Assembly (NCBI GenBank): GCA_963422655.1
Contig: OY730440.1
Span: 2,170,001 to 2,234,000, forward strand
Source: CATQHS01 sp963422655
Lineage (GTDB): Bacteria > Actinomycetota > Acidimicrobiia > Acidimicrobiales > Aldehydirespiratoraceae
Direction: 5' to 3'
Length of the DNA: 64,000 nt
The notes beneath the pieces are model-generated. The model searched no databases and was not told the DNA's origin. It was given only the letters and a program-made list of their open reading frames with translations. Made by a program: the position numbers and the translations under genes. Shown one piece after another: positions 40,949-54,488 of this stretch. The first letter of the stretch is position 1; each line of letters opens with the position of its first letter.

Positions 40949-42028
40949 TCACTGGTCGAGGATCCCGCTCGTTTCGATGATCTCGATGGTTTCTTCGAAG
41001 CCGTCGCCTAGAGAGTCGAAGTCGACGGAACCGATCTCGAGAGCAGCGAGCGCGGGCAGGGCATCGACCGGGTCGATCCCGGCCGCTAGCGGGTACTCGA
41101 AGGTTTCTTCGGTGAAGTAGGTCTGGACCGGTTCGGCGAGTAGATGCCTGATCAGCGCCTCGGCTTCTTCGGTGCGGTCGCTGGCCGCGGTGATCGTGGC
41201 CGCGGTGATGATCAGCAGCGACCCGATGTCTTCATCGGCCAGGTCGTGGTTGAGGGCCCGGTGGTCGTCGCCGCCCGCCGCTGCTTCTTGGAAGTTGTAG
41301 TAGTGGTTGACCAAGCCGGCCTCGATCTCGCCGCGTCCCACGGCCTCCACGATCGACCGGTTGTTGGGGTAGTAGCGGGCGTCGTTGGCGACCATGTCGT
41401 CGAGCCACCGGGCCGCGCCCGGTCCGTACTGGTCGCGAAAAACGGTGAACCAGTCGATGAACGAGCCGTTGGTCGCGGGGATGGCAACTTTGCCGCGCCA
41501 TTCCTCTTCGGTGAGGTCGAAGACCGAATCGGGGAGCTGATCGGAGCCGAGCTGGTCGATGTTGTAGACGAGGACGCGTTTTCGGCCCGAGAAGCCGACC
41601 CAGGTTCCCTCTTGCGATCGGTGCTGCGCTGGTACCAAGTCACTCACGGCGGTGTTGATCTGTTGCAGCAGGCCCCGAGACTCGAGGAACCCGATCGGAC
41701 CGGGGGAGCGGCTTATGAAGACGTCGGCGAGAGTGCGGTCGCCCTCCTCGCCGATGAGCAGTGCCAGTTCGGTCGAGCTGCCCCACCGTACGGAGACGGC
41801 TGTGCCGGTCTTGCATTCGAAAGCGTCGAGCACCGGCTCGATTAGATTTTCGCTTCGGCCCGAGTAGATCGTGACTTCTCTTCCCGTGTCCTTGGCGCAC
41901 TCGCCGCTGTAGATCCGGGCGGCTGCTCCACTGAGTTGGCGGGGACCGGTGCCCTCGTCGCCGCATGCGGCGACGAGTAGCGAAACGGCGAGGACAGCGG
42001 GAATGAAACGATAAGTCATAGAGGCCAT
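40949..42028 (-). CDS. Iron(III) ABC transporter substrate-binding lipoprotein
   Basis: Type II periplasmic-binding-fold protein, 359 residues, of the Fe3+-binding (FbpA/FutA-like) group. A lipoprotein signal peptide ends in SLLVAAC. The mature part has VTIYSGRSENLIEPVLDAFE, SSTELALLIGEEG and VFISRSPGPIGFLE. VNHYYNFQEAA includes the adjacent tyrosines that commonly ligate iron in this family. No permease or ATPase gene is in the window. ATG 42028 or 42019. It stands alone, in opposite orientation, between rplL and rpoB. Confidence 0.85.
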   Translation of the reverse strand: MASMTYRFIPAVLAVSLLVAACGDEGTGPRQLSGAAARIYSGECAKDTGREVTIYSGRSENLIEPVLDAFECKTGTAVSVRWGSSTELALLIGEEGDRTLADVFISRSPGPIGFLESRGLLQQINTAVSDLVPAQHRSQEGTWVGFSGRKRVLVYNIDQLGSDQLPDSVFDLTEEEWRGKVAIPATNGSFIDWFTVFRDQYGPGAARWLDDMVANDARYYPNNRSIVEAVGRGEIEAGLVNHYYNFQEAAAGGDDHRALNHDLADEDIGSLLIITAATITAASDRTEEAEALIRHLLAEPVQTYFTEETFEYPLAAGIDPVDALPALAALEIGSVDFDSLGDGFEETIEIIETSGILDQ

Positions 42029-42054
42029 GATACACGCTATATGAGATTTGTAAA

Positions 42055-42079
42055 CCATACCTAATATTTTGGGGTATGG
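42055..42079. promoter_or_regulatory. Inverted repeat in the promoter region of the iron-binding lipoprotein
   Basis: CCATACC (42055-42061) and GGTATGG (42073-42079) form a 7-bp inverted repeat with an 11-bp AT-rich centre, about 27 bp from the start codon on the minus strand. The minus strand also reads TTAGGTATGGTTTAC, loosely like an IdeR/DtxR iron box. This AT-rich patch stands out from the surrounding GC-rich DNA. Operator function is inference. Confidence 0.4.
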
Positions 42080-42275
42080 CTCGTGAAGGTTGCGGTCGTG
42101 AGCCTCGACGGCAAGTTGTCCGGTCGAAGGTTGTTCCAATCGACTCAACGGGCTAGCCTCCCTGGCACCGTGGTCGTCTGTGAGCGTGATGTTGGATCTT
42201 TCCTTTTAGTCGCGCGCGCCCTAACGACCCTGTGACGTTTCTGTCGCCCGGCCCCCAACTCCCCCAGGAGTCCCC

Positions 42276-45200
42276 GTGACTGTACGCGCCGCTTCACGCG
42301 ACCGCTATTCGTTCGGCACCCTCACCGAGGTGCTCGAGCTACCGGACTTGATCGCCATCCAGCGCGAGAGCTTCTCGTGGCTGCTGGCCGAAGGCCTGTC
42401 CCAAACCTTTGATGACATCTCGCCGATAAGCGACTTCACCGGGAAGCTCGCACTCGAGCTGGAGTTCGATCCGGAGGACGAAGATCTGAAACTGCCGCCG
42501 AAGTTCACAGTGGAGGCGTGCAAGGAGAAGGACATGACCTACTCCGCCCCCATCTTCGTAAGGGCTCGATTCATGAACGCCAACACCGGCGAGATCAAGG
42601 AACAGACCGTCTTCATGGGCGAATTCCCCATGATGACCGATCAGGGAACGTTCATCATCAATGGCACCGAGCGGGTCGTGGTCTCCCAACTGGTGCGGTC
42701 TCCCGGTGTGATCTTCCAACCGGGCGAGAGGTTCCGGCTTCGCAATCTGGCCAAGCATCAGCTCGTCACCGGCACCATCCACCCCTACCGGGGGGAGTGG
42801 ATGGAGCTCGACGTAGAGCAGAAGCCGGGCAAGGACGTAACTGCTGGCGCTCGAGTCGCCCGAAAGCGTCGTCTGGGGTTGTTCGTGCTGCTGAGGGCTC
42901 TGGGCTACGACGAACAGAACGAGCCCGGTTTCCTGCCCCGCTTCGTGGAGTACTTCGACTTTCTGGAAGGGCAATGGGAAAAGACCGGCACCGTCGCTCC
43001 CACCCAGGACGAAGCGCTACTCGAGATCTACAAACGGGCCCGACCGGGCGAGCCGGCCACCTTCGAGGCGGCCCGGGCCTACTTCCGCAACGCTTTCTTC
43101 GAACCCCGACGCTACGACCTGAGCCGGGTCGGCCGGTACAAGCTGAACCGCAAGCTGGGACCCGAACTCGATTTCGTCCAGAAACAGTTCGGGATCGAGC
43201 TCGACCGGCCCCACCTCGATCAGCCGGTGCTGTCGCGCTGTGAGGTACTGGCTGCCACTACCTACCTGCTCAACTTGGCCAAGGTCGCGCCCGGATACCG
43301 CCTCGATGACCAGGACCATTTCGCCAACCGCCGGATCCGCAGCGTGGGCGAGCTCATCCAGAATCAGGTCCGCGTCGGCCTCTCCCGTATGGAACGGGTC
43401 GTGCGTGAGCGCATGACCACCCAGGATGTCGAGGCCATAACCCCCCAGACCCTCATCAACATCCGCCCGGTGGTGGCCGCCATCAAGGAGTTCTTCGGCA
43501 CGTCCCAGCTCTCGCAGTTCATGGACCAGGTGAATCCTCTGTCCGGTCTGACCCACCGCCGCCGGCTCTCGGCCCTGGGGCCGGGCGGGCTGAGCCGGGA
43601 ACGGGCCGGCTTCGAGGTACGCGACGTCCACTTCTCCCATTACGGCCGGATGTGCCCGATCGAGACGCCGGAAGGCCCCAACATCGGGCTGATCGGTGGC
43701 CTCGCCTCCTATGCCCGGGTCAACCCGTTCGGTTTCATCGAGTCTCCCTACCGCAAGGTCGAGAACGGCCGGGTCACCGACGAGGTCGTGTACCTGACTG
43801 CGGACGAGGAAGAGGATTACGTGGTCGCTCAGGCCAACGCCCCGATCGACAGCGAGAGCCGGTTCGTCAACGACCGGGTGCTCGTCCGCCGCTCGCCCCA
43901 GGCCGCCTCGTTGCAGGATCTGCGCCTCCAGCTCGAGAAGGAGGTGTTCTTCGGAGCCACAACCGAGATTTCCTACATTCCCCCCGATGAAGTCCAGATG
44001 ATGGACGTCTCGCCCAAGCAAATCGTCTCGGTGGCCACGGCTCTGATCCCGTTCCTCGAGCACAACGACGCCAACCGAGCCCTGATGGGAGCCAACATGC
44101 AGCGCCAGGCTGTTCCCTTGCTGCGATCCGAGGCCCCCTATATCGGCACCGGGATCGAGGCTCGAGCCGCCCGTGACGCGGCCGACATGGTGATCGCCAC
44201 CGAGACCGGCACGGTCGTCGAACTCGACGGCGATCACATGGTGATCGAGTACTCCCTGTCGGGTCGCCCGGTCAAGAGACCGAAGAAAAAGGTCATGAGG
44301 CTGAAGAAGTTCGAACGATCCAACCAGGACACCTGCATCAGCCAGAAGCCGCTCGTGAGCGAAGGTGACAAGGTGAAGAAGGGTGACGTGATCGCCGATG
44401 GCCCTTCCACGGTGCAAGGCGAGTTGGCCTTGGGCAAGAATCTGTTAGCGGCTTTCATGCCCTGGGAGGGGTACAACTTCGAAGACGCCATCATCTTGTC
44501 GGAGCGGCTGGTCCGCGACGACGTGTTGACGTCGATCCACATCCACGAACACGAGATCGACGCCCGCGACACCAAGCTCGGTACCGAGGAGATCACCCGC
44601 GACATACCCAACCTCTCAGACGACATCCTCGCTGATCTCGATGGCCGGGGCATCATCCGGGTCGGCGCCGAGGTCGGTCCCGGTGACGTGCTCGTCGGCA
44701 AGGTGACACCCAAGGGAGAAACCGAGCTGACCCCCGAAGAACGTCTCCTGCGGGCCATCTTCGGTGAGAAGGCCCGCGAGGTCCGTGACACCTCGTTGAA
44801 AGTGCCTCACGGCGAAACCGGCAAAGTCATAGACGTCAAGGTGTTCGACAACGATCAGGCTCACGAGCTCCCGCCCGGGGTCAACCAGCTCGTGAGGGTC
44901 TATGTGGCTCAGAAGCGCCAGATCAGCGTGGGCGACAAACTGGCTGGCCGTCACGGCAACAAGGGCGTGATCTCCAGGATCCTTCCGGTGGAGGACATGC
45001 CCTTCACTGCTGACGGCACTCCGGTTGACATCATCCTCAACCCTCTCGGGGTCCCGTCCCGCATGAACGTGGGCCAAGTGCTCGAAGCTCATCTCGGTTA
45101 CTGCGCCCGGTGGGGGTGGAAGATCAACGGCGATCAGGTGGGTGAAGATCCCATCGACGGCATCGAGAGCAAAACTCGGATAACCACGCCGCCGGCTGTT

Positions 45201-45890
45201 TCCATAGCCACTCCGGTGTTCGATGGCGCCAAGTGGGACGAGAAGGACATGGCTGGTGACAAGCCGACCATCGTCGAGATTCTCGAGAACCTCAACCCGG
45301 AGTCCCGGTCCGGGTCGAGGTTGATCGACACCGATGGCAAGCAGACACTCTACAACGGCCGCACCGGTGAGCCCTACGACAATCGGATCATGACCGGCTA
45401 CGTCTACATACTGAAACTGGCCCACCTCGTCGACGACAAGATCCACGCCCGGTCCACCGGGCCCTATTCGATGATCACCCAGCAGCCGCTCGGGGGCAAG
45501 GCTCAGTTTGGGGGGCAGCGATTCGGCGAGATGGAGGTGTGGGCCTTGGAGGCCTACGGGGCGGCTTACTGCCTCCAAGAACTTCTCACGATCAAGTCCG
45601 ACGATGTAGTGGGTCGGGCCAAGGTTTACGAGGCGATCGTCAAGGGCGAGAACATCCCCGAACCCGGTATACCCGAGAGCTTCAAGGTGCTCATCAAGGA
45701 GATGCAGTCGTTGTGCCTCAACGTCGAGGTCCTCTCCCAGAGCGGTGAGGAGATCGAGATGCGGGAGCTGGACGAGGAGACGTTCCGCATCGTCGAGGAA
45801 TTGGGAGTGGATATGCAACGCCCCGAACGGGGCAGTGACGAAGAGGACGCGGCCCGTGCCGCAGCCCGAGCTGGAGGAGGCAGGTACTGA
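42276..45890 (+). CDS. rpoB: DNA-directed RNA polymerase subunit beta
   Basis: Catalytic-core subunit, 1204 residues. The rifampicin region reads FFGTSQLSQFMDQVNPLSGLTHRRRLSALGPGGLSRERAG with sensitive-type residues. RDVHFSHYGRMCPIETPEGPNIGLI, KNLLAAFMPWEGYNFEDAI, GDKLAGRHGNKGVIS and GGKAQFGGQRFGEMEVWALEAYGA are intact. GTG 42276 begins TVRAASRDRYSFG. The stop is 1 nt before the rpoC ATG. A 247-bp gap upstream holds the divergent promoters. Confidence 0.98.
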   Translation: MTVRAASRDRYSFGTLTEVLELPDLIAIQRESFSWLLAEGLSQTFDDISPISDFTGKLALELEFDPEDEDLKLPPKFTVEACKEKDMTYSAPIFVRARFMNANTGEIKEQTVFMGEFPMMTDQGTFIINGTERVVVSQLVRSPGVIFQPGERFRLRNLAKHQLVTGTIHPYRGEWMELDVEQKPGKDVTAGARVARKRRLGLFVLLRALGYDEQNEPGFLPRFVEYFDFLEGQWEKTGTVAPTQDEALLEIYKRARPGEPATFEAARAYFRNAFFEPRRYDLSRVGRYKLNRKLGPELDFVQKQFGIELDRPHLDQPVLSRCEVLAATTYLLNLAKVAPGYRLDDQDHFANRRIRSVGELIQNQVRVGLSRMERVVRERMTTQDVEAITPQTLINIRPVVAAIKEFFGTSQLSQFMDQVNPLSGLTHRRRLSALGPGGLSRERAGFEVRDVHFSHYGRMCPIETPEGPNIGLIGGLASYARVNPFGFIESPYRKVENGRVTDEVVYLTADEEEDYVVAQANAPIDSESRFVNDRVLVRRSPQAASLQDLRLQLEKEVFFGATTEISYIPPDEVQMMDVSPKQIVSVATALIPFLEHNDANRALMGANMQRQAVPLLRSEAPYIGTGIEARAARDAADMVIATETGTVVELDGDHMVIEYSLSGRPVKRPKKKVMRLKKFERSNQDTCISQKPLVSEGDKVKKGDVIADGPSTVQGELALGKNLLAAFMPWEGYNFEDAIILSERLVRDDVLTSIHIHEHEIDARDTKLGTEEITRDIPNLSDDILADLDGRGIIRVGAEVGPGDVLVGKVTPKGETELTPEERLLRAIFGEKAREVRDTSLKVPHGETGKVIDVKVFDNDQAHELPPGVNQLVRVYVAQKRQISVGDKLAGRHGNKGVISRILPVEDMPFTADGTPVDIILNPLGVPSRMNVGQVLEAHLGYCARWGWKINGDQVGEDPIDGIESKTRITTPPAVSIATPVFDGAKWDEKDMAGDKPTIVEILENLNPESRSGSRLIDTDGKQTLYNGRTGEPYDNRIMTGYVYILKLAHLVDDKIHARSTGPYSMITQQPLGGKAQFGGQRFGEMEVWALEAYGAAYCLQELLTIKSDDVVGRAKVYEAIVKGENIPEPGIPESFKVLIKEMQSLCLNVEVLSQSGEEIEMRELDEETFRIVEELGVDMQRPERGSDEEDAARAAARAGGGRY

Positions 45891-45891
45891 C

Positions 45892-49779
<3,888 letters not shown>

Positions 49780-49788
49780 GCCGGCGCT

Positions 49789-49810
49789 CCCGGCCCATTC
49801 CGGGGCCGGG
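49789..49810 (+). terminator. Hairpin after rpoC
   Basis: CCCGGCCC-ATTCCG-GGGCCGGG, an 8-bp GC stem 9 nt after the rpoC stop, without a T run. Confidence 0.6.
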
Positions 49811-49961
49811 ATCATGGGCTCGGTGCCAGACCAGAAATGCTGCTGGGGTTTAGGGTTCGTTCGTCGCGTGGGCGGGGGTGTGTTGTTGGTGGCCGTGCGG
49901 TGGTTACGGTTGCTATGGCTGAGCAGCCTTGGTCGGGCCATGTGGCCGATATTCGGGTTGT

Positions 49962-52900
49962 TTAGACTGCGGGCGGGCAGAGTTTCTTGTTTTCTGGGTG
50001 GGTGTGTTCTCCGGTGCGTGGAGCGCGGATCGTTGCCCAGACGATTTCTGTTCGTGTTGTGCTGGTGGTAGAGCAGACCGGTTCTAGGTGATGGTGACAT
50101 CCGGTGTCGGGGCTGGTGCTGCCGGTTTGGGGGTATTGGTCACGGTGCTGACCTGACGCACAGTTGTGGTGCCACCGGCCCGGGTTGCCGGGTATTTCTT
50201 GTTTGGGGAACGTTTCGGTGTACACGGGCTGCCAGGGCCCGGTGGAGTGCCCGTAAGAGGTGTACTCGTAGGTTCCGTTGCTGCGGGTCGTGTCGTGACC
50301 GCCTGGTGGTGTGCAGTGGGTTCGGGTCAGAGTAACCCGGCACGTCTGAGGGTCCTTGACGACTTTGCCGGTGCTCGGGTCGCATCTCCACCAGTGAACC
50401 GTGTGGGTAGCCCACGTCTTGTTCAGGTCGATAATTTGCACAGCGATCGTGATCGTCACGTCGGGCACCGCGCCGCGTAACACCCATCCCTGCCCTGCCG
50501 GGTCCGCGACCCCTGCCAACACCGGGGGAGCCAAATCCGTTCTAACATATTTGGAGTCAGAGTATTTCACCGCGGGCGGGACCGGTCTCTTGTTGTCGTC
50601 GAGCACCGTCGCCGGTCTAGCCGGACACAAGTCCACCCACCTCCCCGCATCACCCACGTCGATTATTTTGGTTGCCGTGTTCCGGTCGTACACCGCATGC
50701 CACGGCCCGGTCGAGTGCCCATAATAGGTGTACTTGTAGGGTCCGCTGATACGGTGCGTGCCGTGACCGCTCCACGGCACGCAATGGGTTCGGGTCAAAG
50801 TCACCCGGCACGTCTGAGGGTCTTCGACGATCTTGCCGGTACCGGGGTCGCATCTCCACCAGTGAACCGTATGAGTAGCCCACGTATTCGCGTCGTTACG
50901 AACATAGGTCGTCACCTCACGCGTGACCCGGTCTCTAGCACCTCGCAGCTCCCAGCCCGGCCCGGCCGGTTCCGGCGGGGCTCGTAACGGTTCAGAAACC
51001 GCCGCCGCGGTCTCGTCGGGTTTGGTTTCTGCTGGCCGGGCCCGCTCGATTTGGGTGATCTCGGTCGGTGGAGTCACCGAATGGCACTGGTTCACCCACC
51101 TGCCCGGGTCGCCCTCGTCGATTATCTTGGTGGTTGTGTTCCGCTTGTACACCGGATGCCAGGGCCCGGTCGAGTGCCCGTAAGAGGTGTACTCGTAGAT
51201 TCCGGTGCCGCGGGTGTCGCCGTGACCGCCCCACGGCACGCAATGGGTTCGGGTCAAAGTCACCCGACACGTCTGAGGGTCTTTGACGATCTTGCCGGTA
51301 CCGGGGTCGCATCGCCACCAGTGAACCGTATGAGTAGCCCACGTACTCGTGTCGTTACGAACATAGGTCGTCACCTCACGCGTGACCCGGTTTCTAGCGT
51401 TTTGGAGCTCCCAGCCCGGCCCGGACGGTTTCGGCGGGGCTCGTAACGGTTCAGAAACCGTCGGGGTGGTCTCGTCGGGTTTGGTTTCTGCTGGCCATGC
51501 CCGCACGATTTGGATGATCCTGGTCGGTGGGGTCACCGAAGCGCACCGGTGCACCCACACGCCCGGGTCGCCTTTGTCGATCGTTTCGGTTGCCGTGGTC
51601 CGGTCATACACCGCATTCCAGGGCCCGGTCGAGTGCCCGTAAGAGGTGTACTCGTAGACTTCGCTGATACGGTGCGTGCCGTGACCACCTGGTGGTGCGC
51701 AGTGGGTTCGGGTCAGAGTAACCCGACACGTCTGAGGGTCCTCGACGATCTTGCCGGTGGCCGGGTCGCATCGCCACCAGTGAACCGTGTGGGTAGCCCA
51801 CGTCCGGGACAGATCCAACCGGATGGTCGTCACCTCACGGGTGATCTGGTTTCTGGCGTTTCGCAGCACCCAGCCCGGCCCGGACGGTTTCGGCGGCGGC
51901 GCAACCCTGGCTGTCACCGTCGGGGTGGTCTGGTCGGGTTTGGTTTCTGCTGGCCGGGCCCGATCGGTTTGGGTGATCTCGGTTGGTGGAGTCACCGAAG
52001 CGCACCGGTGCACCCACACGCCCGGATCACCCTTGTCGATTATCTTGGTTATCTTGGTTGCCGTGGTCCGGTCATACACCGCATGCCAGGGCCCGGTCGA
52101 GTGCCCGTAAGAGGTGTACTTGTAGGGTCCGCTGATACGGGTAGCGCCGTGACCGCCCGACGGCGCGCAGTGGGTTCGGGTCAGGTCCACCCGGCACGTC
52201 TGAGAGTTCACGAAGACTTTGCCGGTGGCCCGGTCGCATCGCCACCAGTGAACCCTATGAGTGGCCCACGTCCGGGCCAGGTCCAACCGAAATGTCGTCA
52301 CCTCACGCGTGACCCGGTCTCTAGCACCTCGCAGCACCCAGCCCGGCCCGGCCGGTTTCGGCGGCGGCGCCACCCTGGCTGTCACCGCGTCGGCGGTCTC
52401 GATTTTCGACGGTTCCGGTCCCGGCCGGTACGCGACCGTGACATCAGCGGGGATGTCTTTGGTCCGGCACGCTATCCCGACGTCCAAACCGATGTTCGAC
52501 CACAACGTGTTGACATACTTTTTCGGGGCCGCGCCGATCTTTTTGGGGGTTACCACCGTTTCCCAGGTCACCGCCACCCTGAACCGGGCGTCTCTACCAG
52601 TCGGGCCCGCGAACTTGGCGTACAAGTTGCCGGTGCACGGCTGTATCCACGCCCAGCGCTTGTCCTCGCGGCACGTGTTGCCGCCCGGCCCGCGAACGTA
52701 ACGGGCCCCGCCCCCGTAAGCCGCTACCGTCGCAGCGCCGCCCGACCCGCTGATCCACCACCTCAACTCGACAGGGCGGCTAGACACCGAACCGCAAACA
52801 CCGGCCCTGTCAAAAGCAACCGGCACCGCCACTTTCGCGGTCAACGACCGGCCCGTGTCGCCTTTCAGCCCGCCCGCCGGCGAAATGCCCGGCCCGAACC

Positions 52901-54488
52901 GAGAACCCGACCCGCCCGGCGCGTCGCCGGCTCTTCGCGCGTCGCGGTAAAGCCTCGCCGCGGTGAACGACCCGCACGGGTCGGCTATGCGTAACGGGAC
53001 CACGACCTCGCTGACCTCACGAAACTTCTGATCAGCTGTACCCGACGAAGACCACATGTCCACCTCGACGTCCCAATACCCGCTCACCACGAAAACCGCG
53101 CCCGGTCCCGTTTCGGTCGCGAACCGCAACCCGACCGGTCCCGTGCAATCACCGATATCAGCCCTACCACACCGGTAATCAGAAAAATCGGTGACTTCGG
53201 TACCGTCACCAGCAATCACCGTCGGGTCGCCCGCATCGCCACGAAACGACCACCTCAACTCGACCAGCTCCATCCTCGCCCGGCCACAAACCCTGTCCAC
53301 CCCCACACCACTACCATCTCGCAACCCTCGAACCAGAGGCGTTGTCCAACCCACCCCCAAACCCTCAAAAGAAATCTTCCGATCGATACGAACACCAGGC
53401 CCACCCACGATCGCTCCCGCCGGCGCCACCCCCGCAACGAACCCGGCATTATCCCACCACCCCGACAACGAATAATTATCCGGATCCTCCCAAACCTCGA
53501 CCGACTCGGGCCCCTTCGACCCATACAACACCGCATTACCCAAAACATCACCCACAGACGCAAACCTACACGGATCCAACACCGGCTCCGAAGGAGGAGA
53601 AGGCGGCGGCGGCGGCGGATCACACCCCTCGTTCGGTAACTGATACCGGCCCGTATGAACACACCACCTCACACACACATCATCAACCAAACTCTCACCA
53701 GCCGGACACTCCGGCTTCTTAACAGTCGTAGTAGTCGTAGTAGTCGTCGTCGTAGTAGTAGTAGTAGTCGTAGTAGTCGTCGTCGGAACAATGCAATCGA
53801 TCCGCACGTCCGGATGCTGAGAATGGGCACGCCACAACACCGTTTTCGTGTTCTTGTCCTCACAAACCAGATCCACCGGCTTCGCGTGAGGCCCATCACA
53901 CGAACCATCACTATGAGAATGCTCGACCCTATACGCGCCACTATCAGACCACCACGCCCGCGCCGGCATATCCGAACCATCCGGACAAGACCTCACCCCC
54001 ACATACCCACACTCATGAGCCGTGCCCTCCCAATCCTCGAAAGTCCTACCACCAGCCCGACAAACCCTCGTAACCACCAACGGGTCATCAACACTCCTAT
54101 GAGAAACGAACTTCCAACCCCCCCTGGCCGAGTGACTACAACCAGTATTCCTATCCAACGGCCTATCAGGCGCATATTCGCATGATGTAGTCACCCTGGC
54201 ACCATACGAACCACTCTTCCAGACTCCACCGACCCTTCCCGCACACGGTCTGGGCCGCGGGAAACTCGGATCTGTGAAATCTCCGTTGTCACATTTCCAC
54301 GTATTATAATGCGTTCCGGTACCAGGATCGACGCTCTTCGAAGTAACCTTCCCCAACACCCACACCTCATGCGCCTCCGGCCTGACATGAGAAGCACCAA
54401 CACCCGAAGACACCACCACCACCGTCGCCGCTGCAACAACAACCGTCGCCCCCAACAAACACAACCACCACCAACGCAACACAACCAT
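49962..54488 (-). CDS. Large secreted repeat protein, unknown family
   Basis: No family recognised. 1508 residues. A signal peptide (RWWWLCLLGATVVVAAATVVVV, small residues after) is followed by a Cys-rich region (to about 235), exactly 20 consecutive threonines (236-255), a Pro linker, a large Cys/Gly-rich middle part (about 300-700), and five tandem units of 153-156 residues. Each unit contains GPGW-L, REVTT, TWATH-VHWWRCD, DPQTCRVTLTRTHC and YGHSTGPW. GGAGAG 8 nt before ATG 54488 fixes the start. Probably surface-exposed or released. Encoded behind a lipoprotein, antiparallel to rpoC. The last 60 residues differ from the repeats. Confidence 0.75.
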   Translation of the reverse strand: MVVLRWWWLCLLGATVVVAAATVVVVSSGVGASHVRPEAHEVWVLGKVTSKSVDPGTGTHYNTWKCDNGDFTDPSFPRPRPCAGRVGGVWKSGSYGARVTTSCEYAPDRPLDRNTGCSHSARGGWKFVSHRSVDDPLVVTRVCRAGGRTFEDWEGTAHECGYVGVRSCPDGSDMPARAWWSDSGAYRVEHSHSDGSCDGPHAKPVDLVCEDKNTKTVLWRAHSQHPDVRIDCIVPTTTTTTTTTTTTTTTTTTTTVKKPECPAGESLVDDVCVRWCVHTGRYQLPNEGCDPPPPPPSPPSEPVLDPCRFASVGDVLGNAVLYGSKGPESVEVWEDPDNYSLSGWWDNAGFVAGVAPAGAIVGGPGVRIDRKISFEGLGVGWTTPLVRGLRDGSGVGVDRVCGRARMELVELRWSFRGDAGDPTVIAGDGTEVTDFSDYRCGRADIGDCTGPVGLRFATETGPGAVFVVSGYWDVEVDMWSSSGTADQKFREVSEVVVPLRIADPCGSFTAARLYRDARRAGDAPGGSGSRFGPGISPAGGLKGDTGRSLTAKVAVPVAFDRAGVCGSVSSRPVELRWWISGSGGAATVAAYGGGARYVRGPGGNTCREDKRWAWIQPCTGNLYAKFAGPTGRDARFRVAVTWETVVTPKKIGAAPKKYVNTLWSNIGLDVGIACRTKDIPADVTVAYRPGPEPSKIETADAVTARVAPPPKPAGPGWVLRGARDRVTREVTTFRLDLARTWATHRVHWWRCDRATGKVFVNSQTCRVDLTRTHCAPSGGHGATRISGPYKYTSYGHSTGPWHAVYDRTTATKITKIIDKGDPGVWVHRCASVTPPTEITQTDRARPAETKPDQTTPTVTARVAPPPKPSGPGWVLRNARNQITREVTTIRLDLSRTWATHTVHWWRCDPATGKIVEDPQTCRVTLTRTHCAPPGGHGTHRISEVYEYTSYGHSTGPWNAVYDRTTATETIDKGDPGVWVHRCASVTPPTRIIQIVRAWPAETKPDETTPTVSEPLRAPPKPSGPGWELQNARNRVTREVTTYVRNDTSTWATHTVHWWRCDPGTGKIVKDPQTCRVTLTRTHCVPWGGHGDTRGTGIYEYTSYGHSTGPWHPVYKRNTTTKIIDEGDPGRWVNQCHSVTPPTEITQIERARPAETKPDETAAAVSEPLRAPPEPAGPGWELRGARDRVTREVTTYVRNDANTWATHTVHWWRCDPGTGKIVEDPQTCRVTLTRTHCVPWSGHGTHRISGPYKYTYYGHSTGPWHAVYDRNTATKIIDVGDAGRWVDLCPARPATVLDDNKRPVPPAVKYSDSKYVRTDLAPPVLAGVADPAGQGWVLRGAVPDVTITIAVQIIDLNKTWATHTVHWWRCDPSTGKVVKDPQTCRVTLTRTHCTPPGGHDTTRSNGTYEYTSYGHSTGPWQPVYTETFPKQEIPGNPGRWHHNCASGQHRDQYPQTGSTSPDTGCHHHLEPVCSTTSTTRTEIVWATIRAPRTGEHTHPENKKLCPPAV
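50475..52370 (-). repeat. Five tandem approx. 459-468-bp coding repeats
   Basis: The equivalent base of the CCAGCCCGGCCCGG-type core lies at 52342, 51874, 51415, 50956 and 50488 (last diverged), giving spacings of 468, 459, 459 and 468 bp, all multiples of three. Units 3 and 4 are the most alike; unit 5 is the most diverged at its start. Each unit runs on to the next core, so the last continues below 50475. Confidence 0.88.
53724..53783 (-). repeat. Twenty-codon ACT/ACG threonine run
   Basis: Uninterrupted AGT/CGT triplets on the plus strand encode Thr236-255 of the secreted protein. Only two of the four Thr codons are used, which suggests growth by trinucleotide slippage. It probably forms an O-glycosylated or stiff linker. 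Confidence 0.9.

Noticed and set aside
50475..52370. Regular repeats considered as a CRISPR-like array
   Set aside because: Units are over 450 bp, in frame and encode similar protein modules; there are no short repeats with unique spacers.
51510..52994. 494-codon plus-strand ORF with repeats
   Set aside because: Shadow of the secreted protein's tandem repeats; no start signal or protein-like features.
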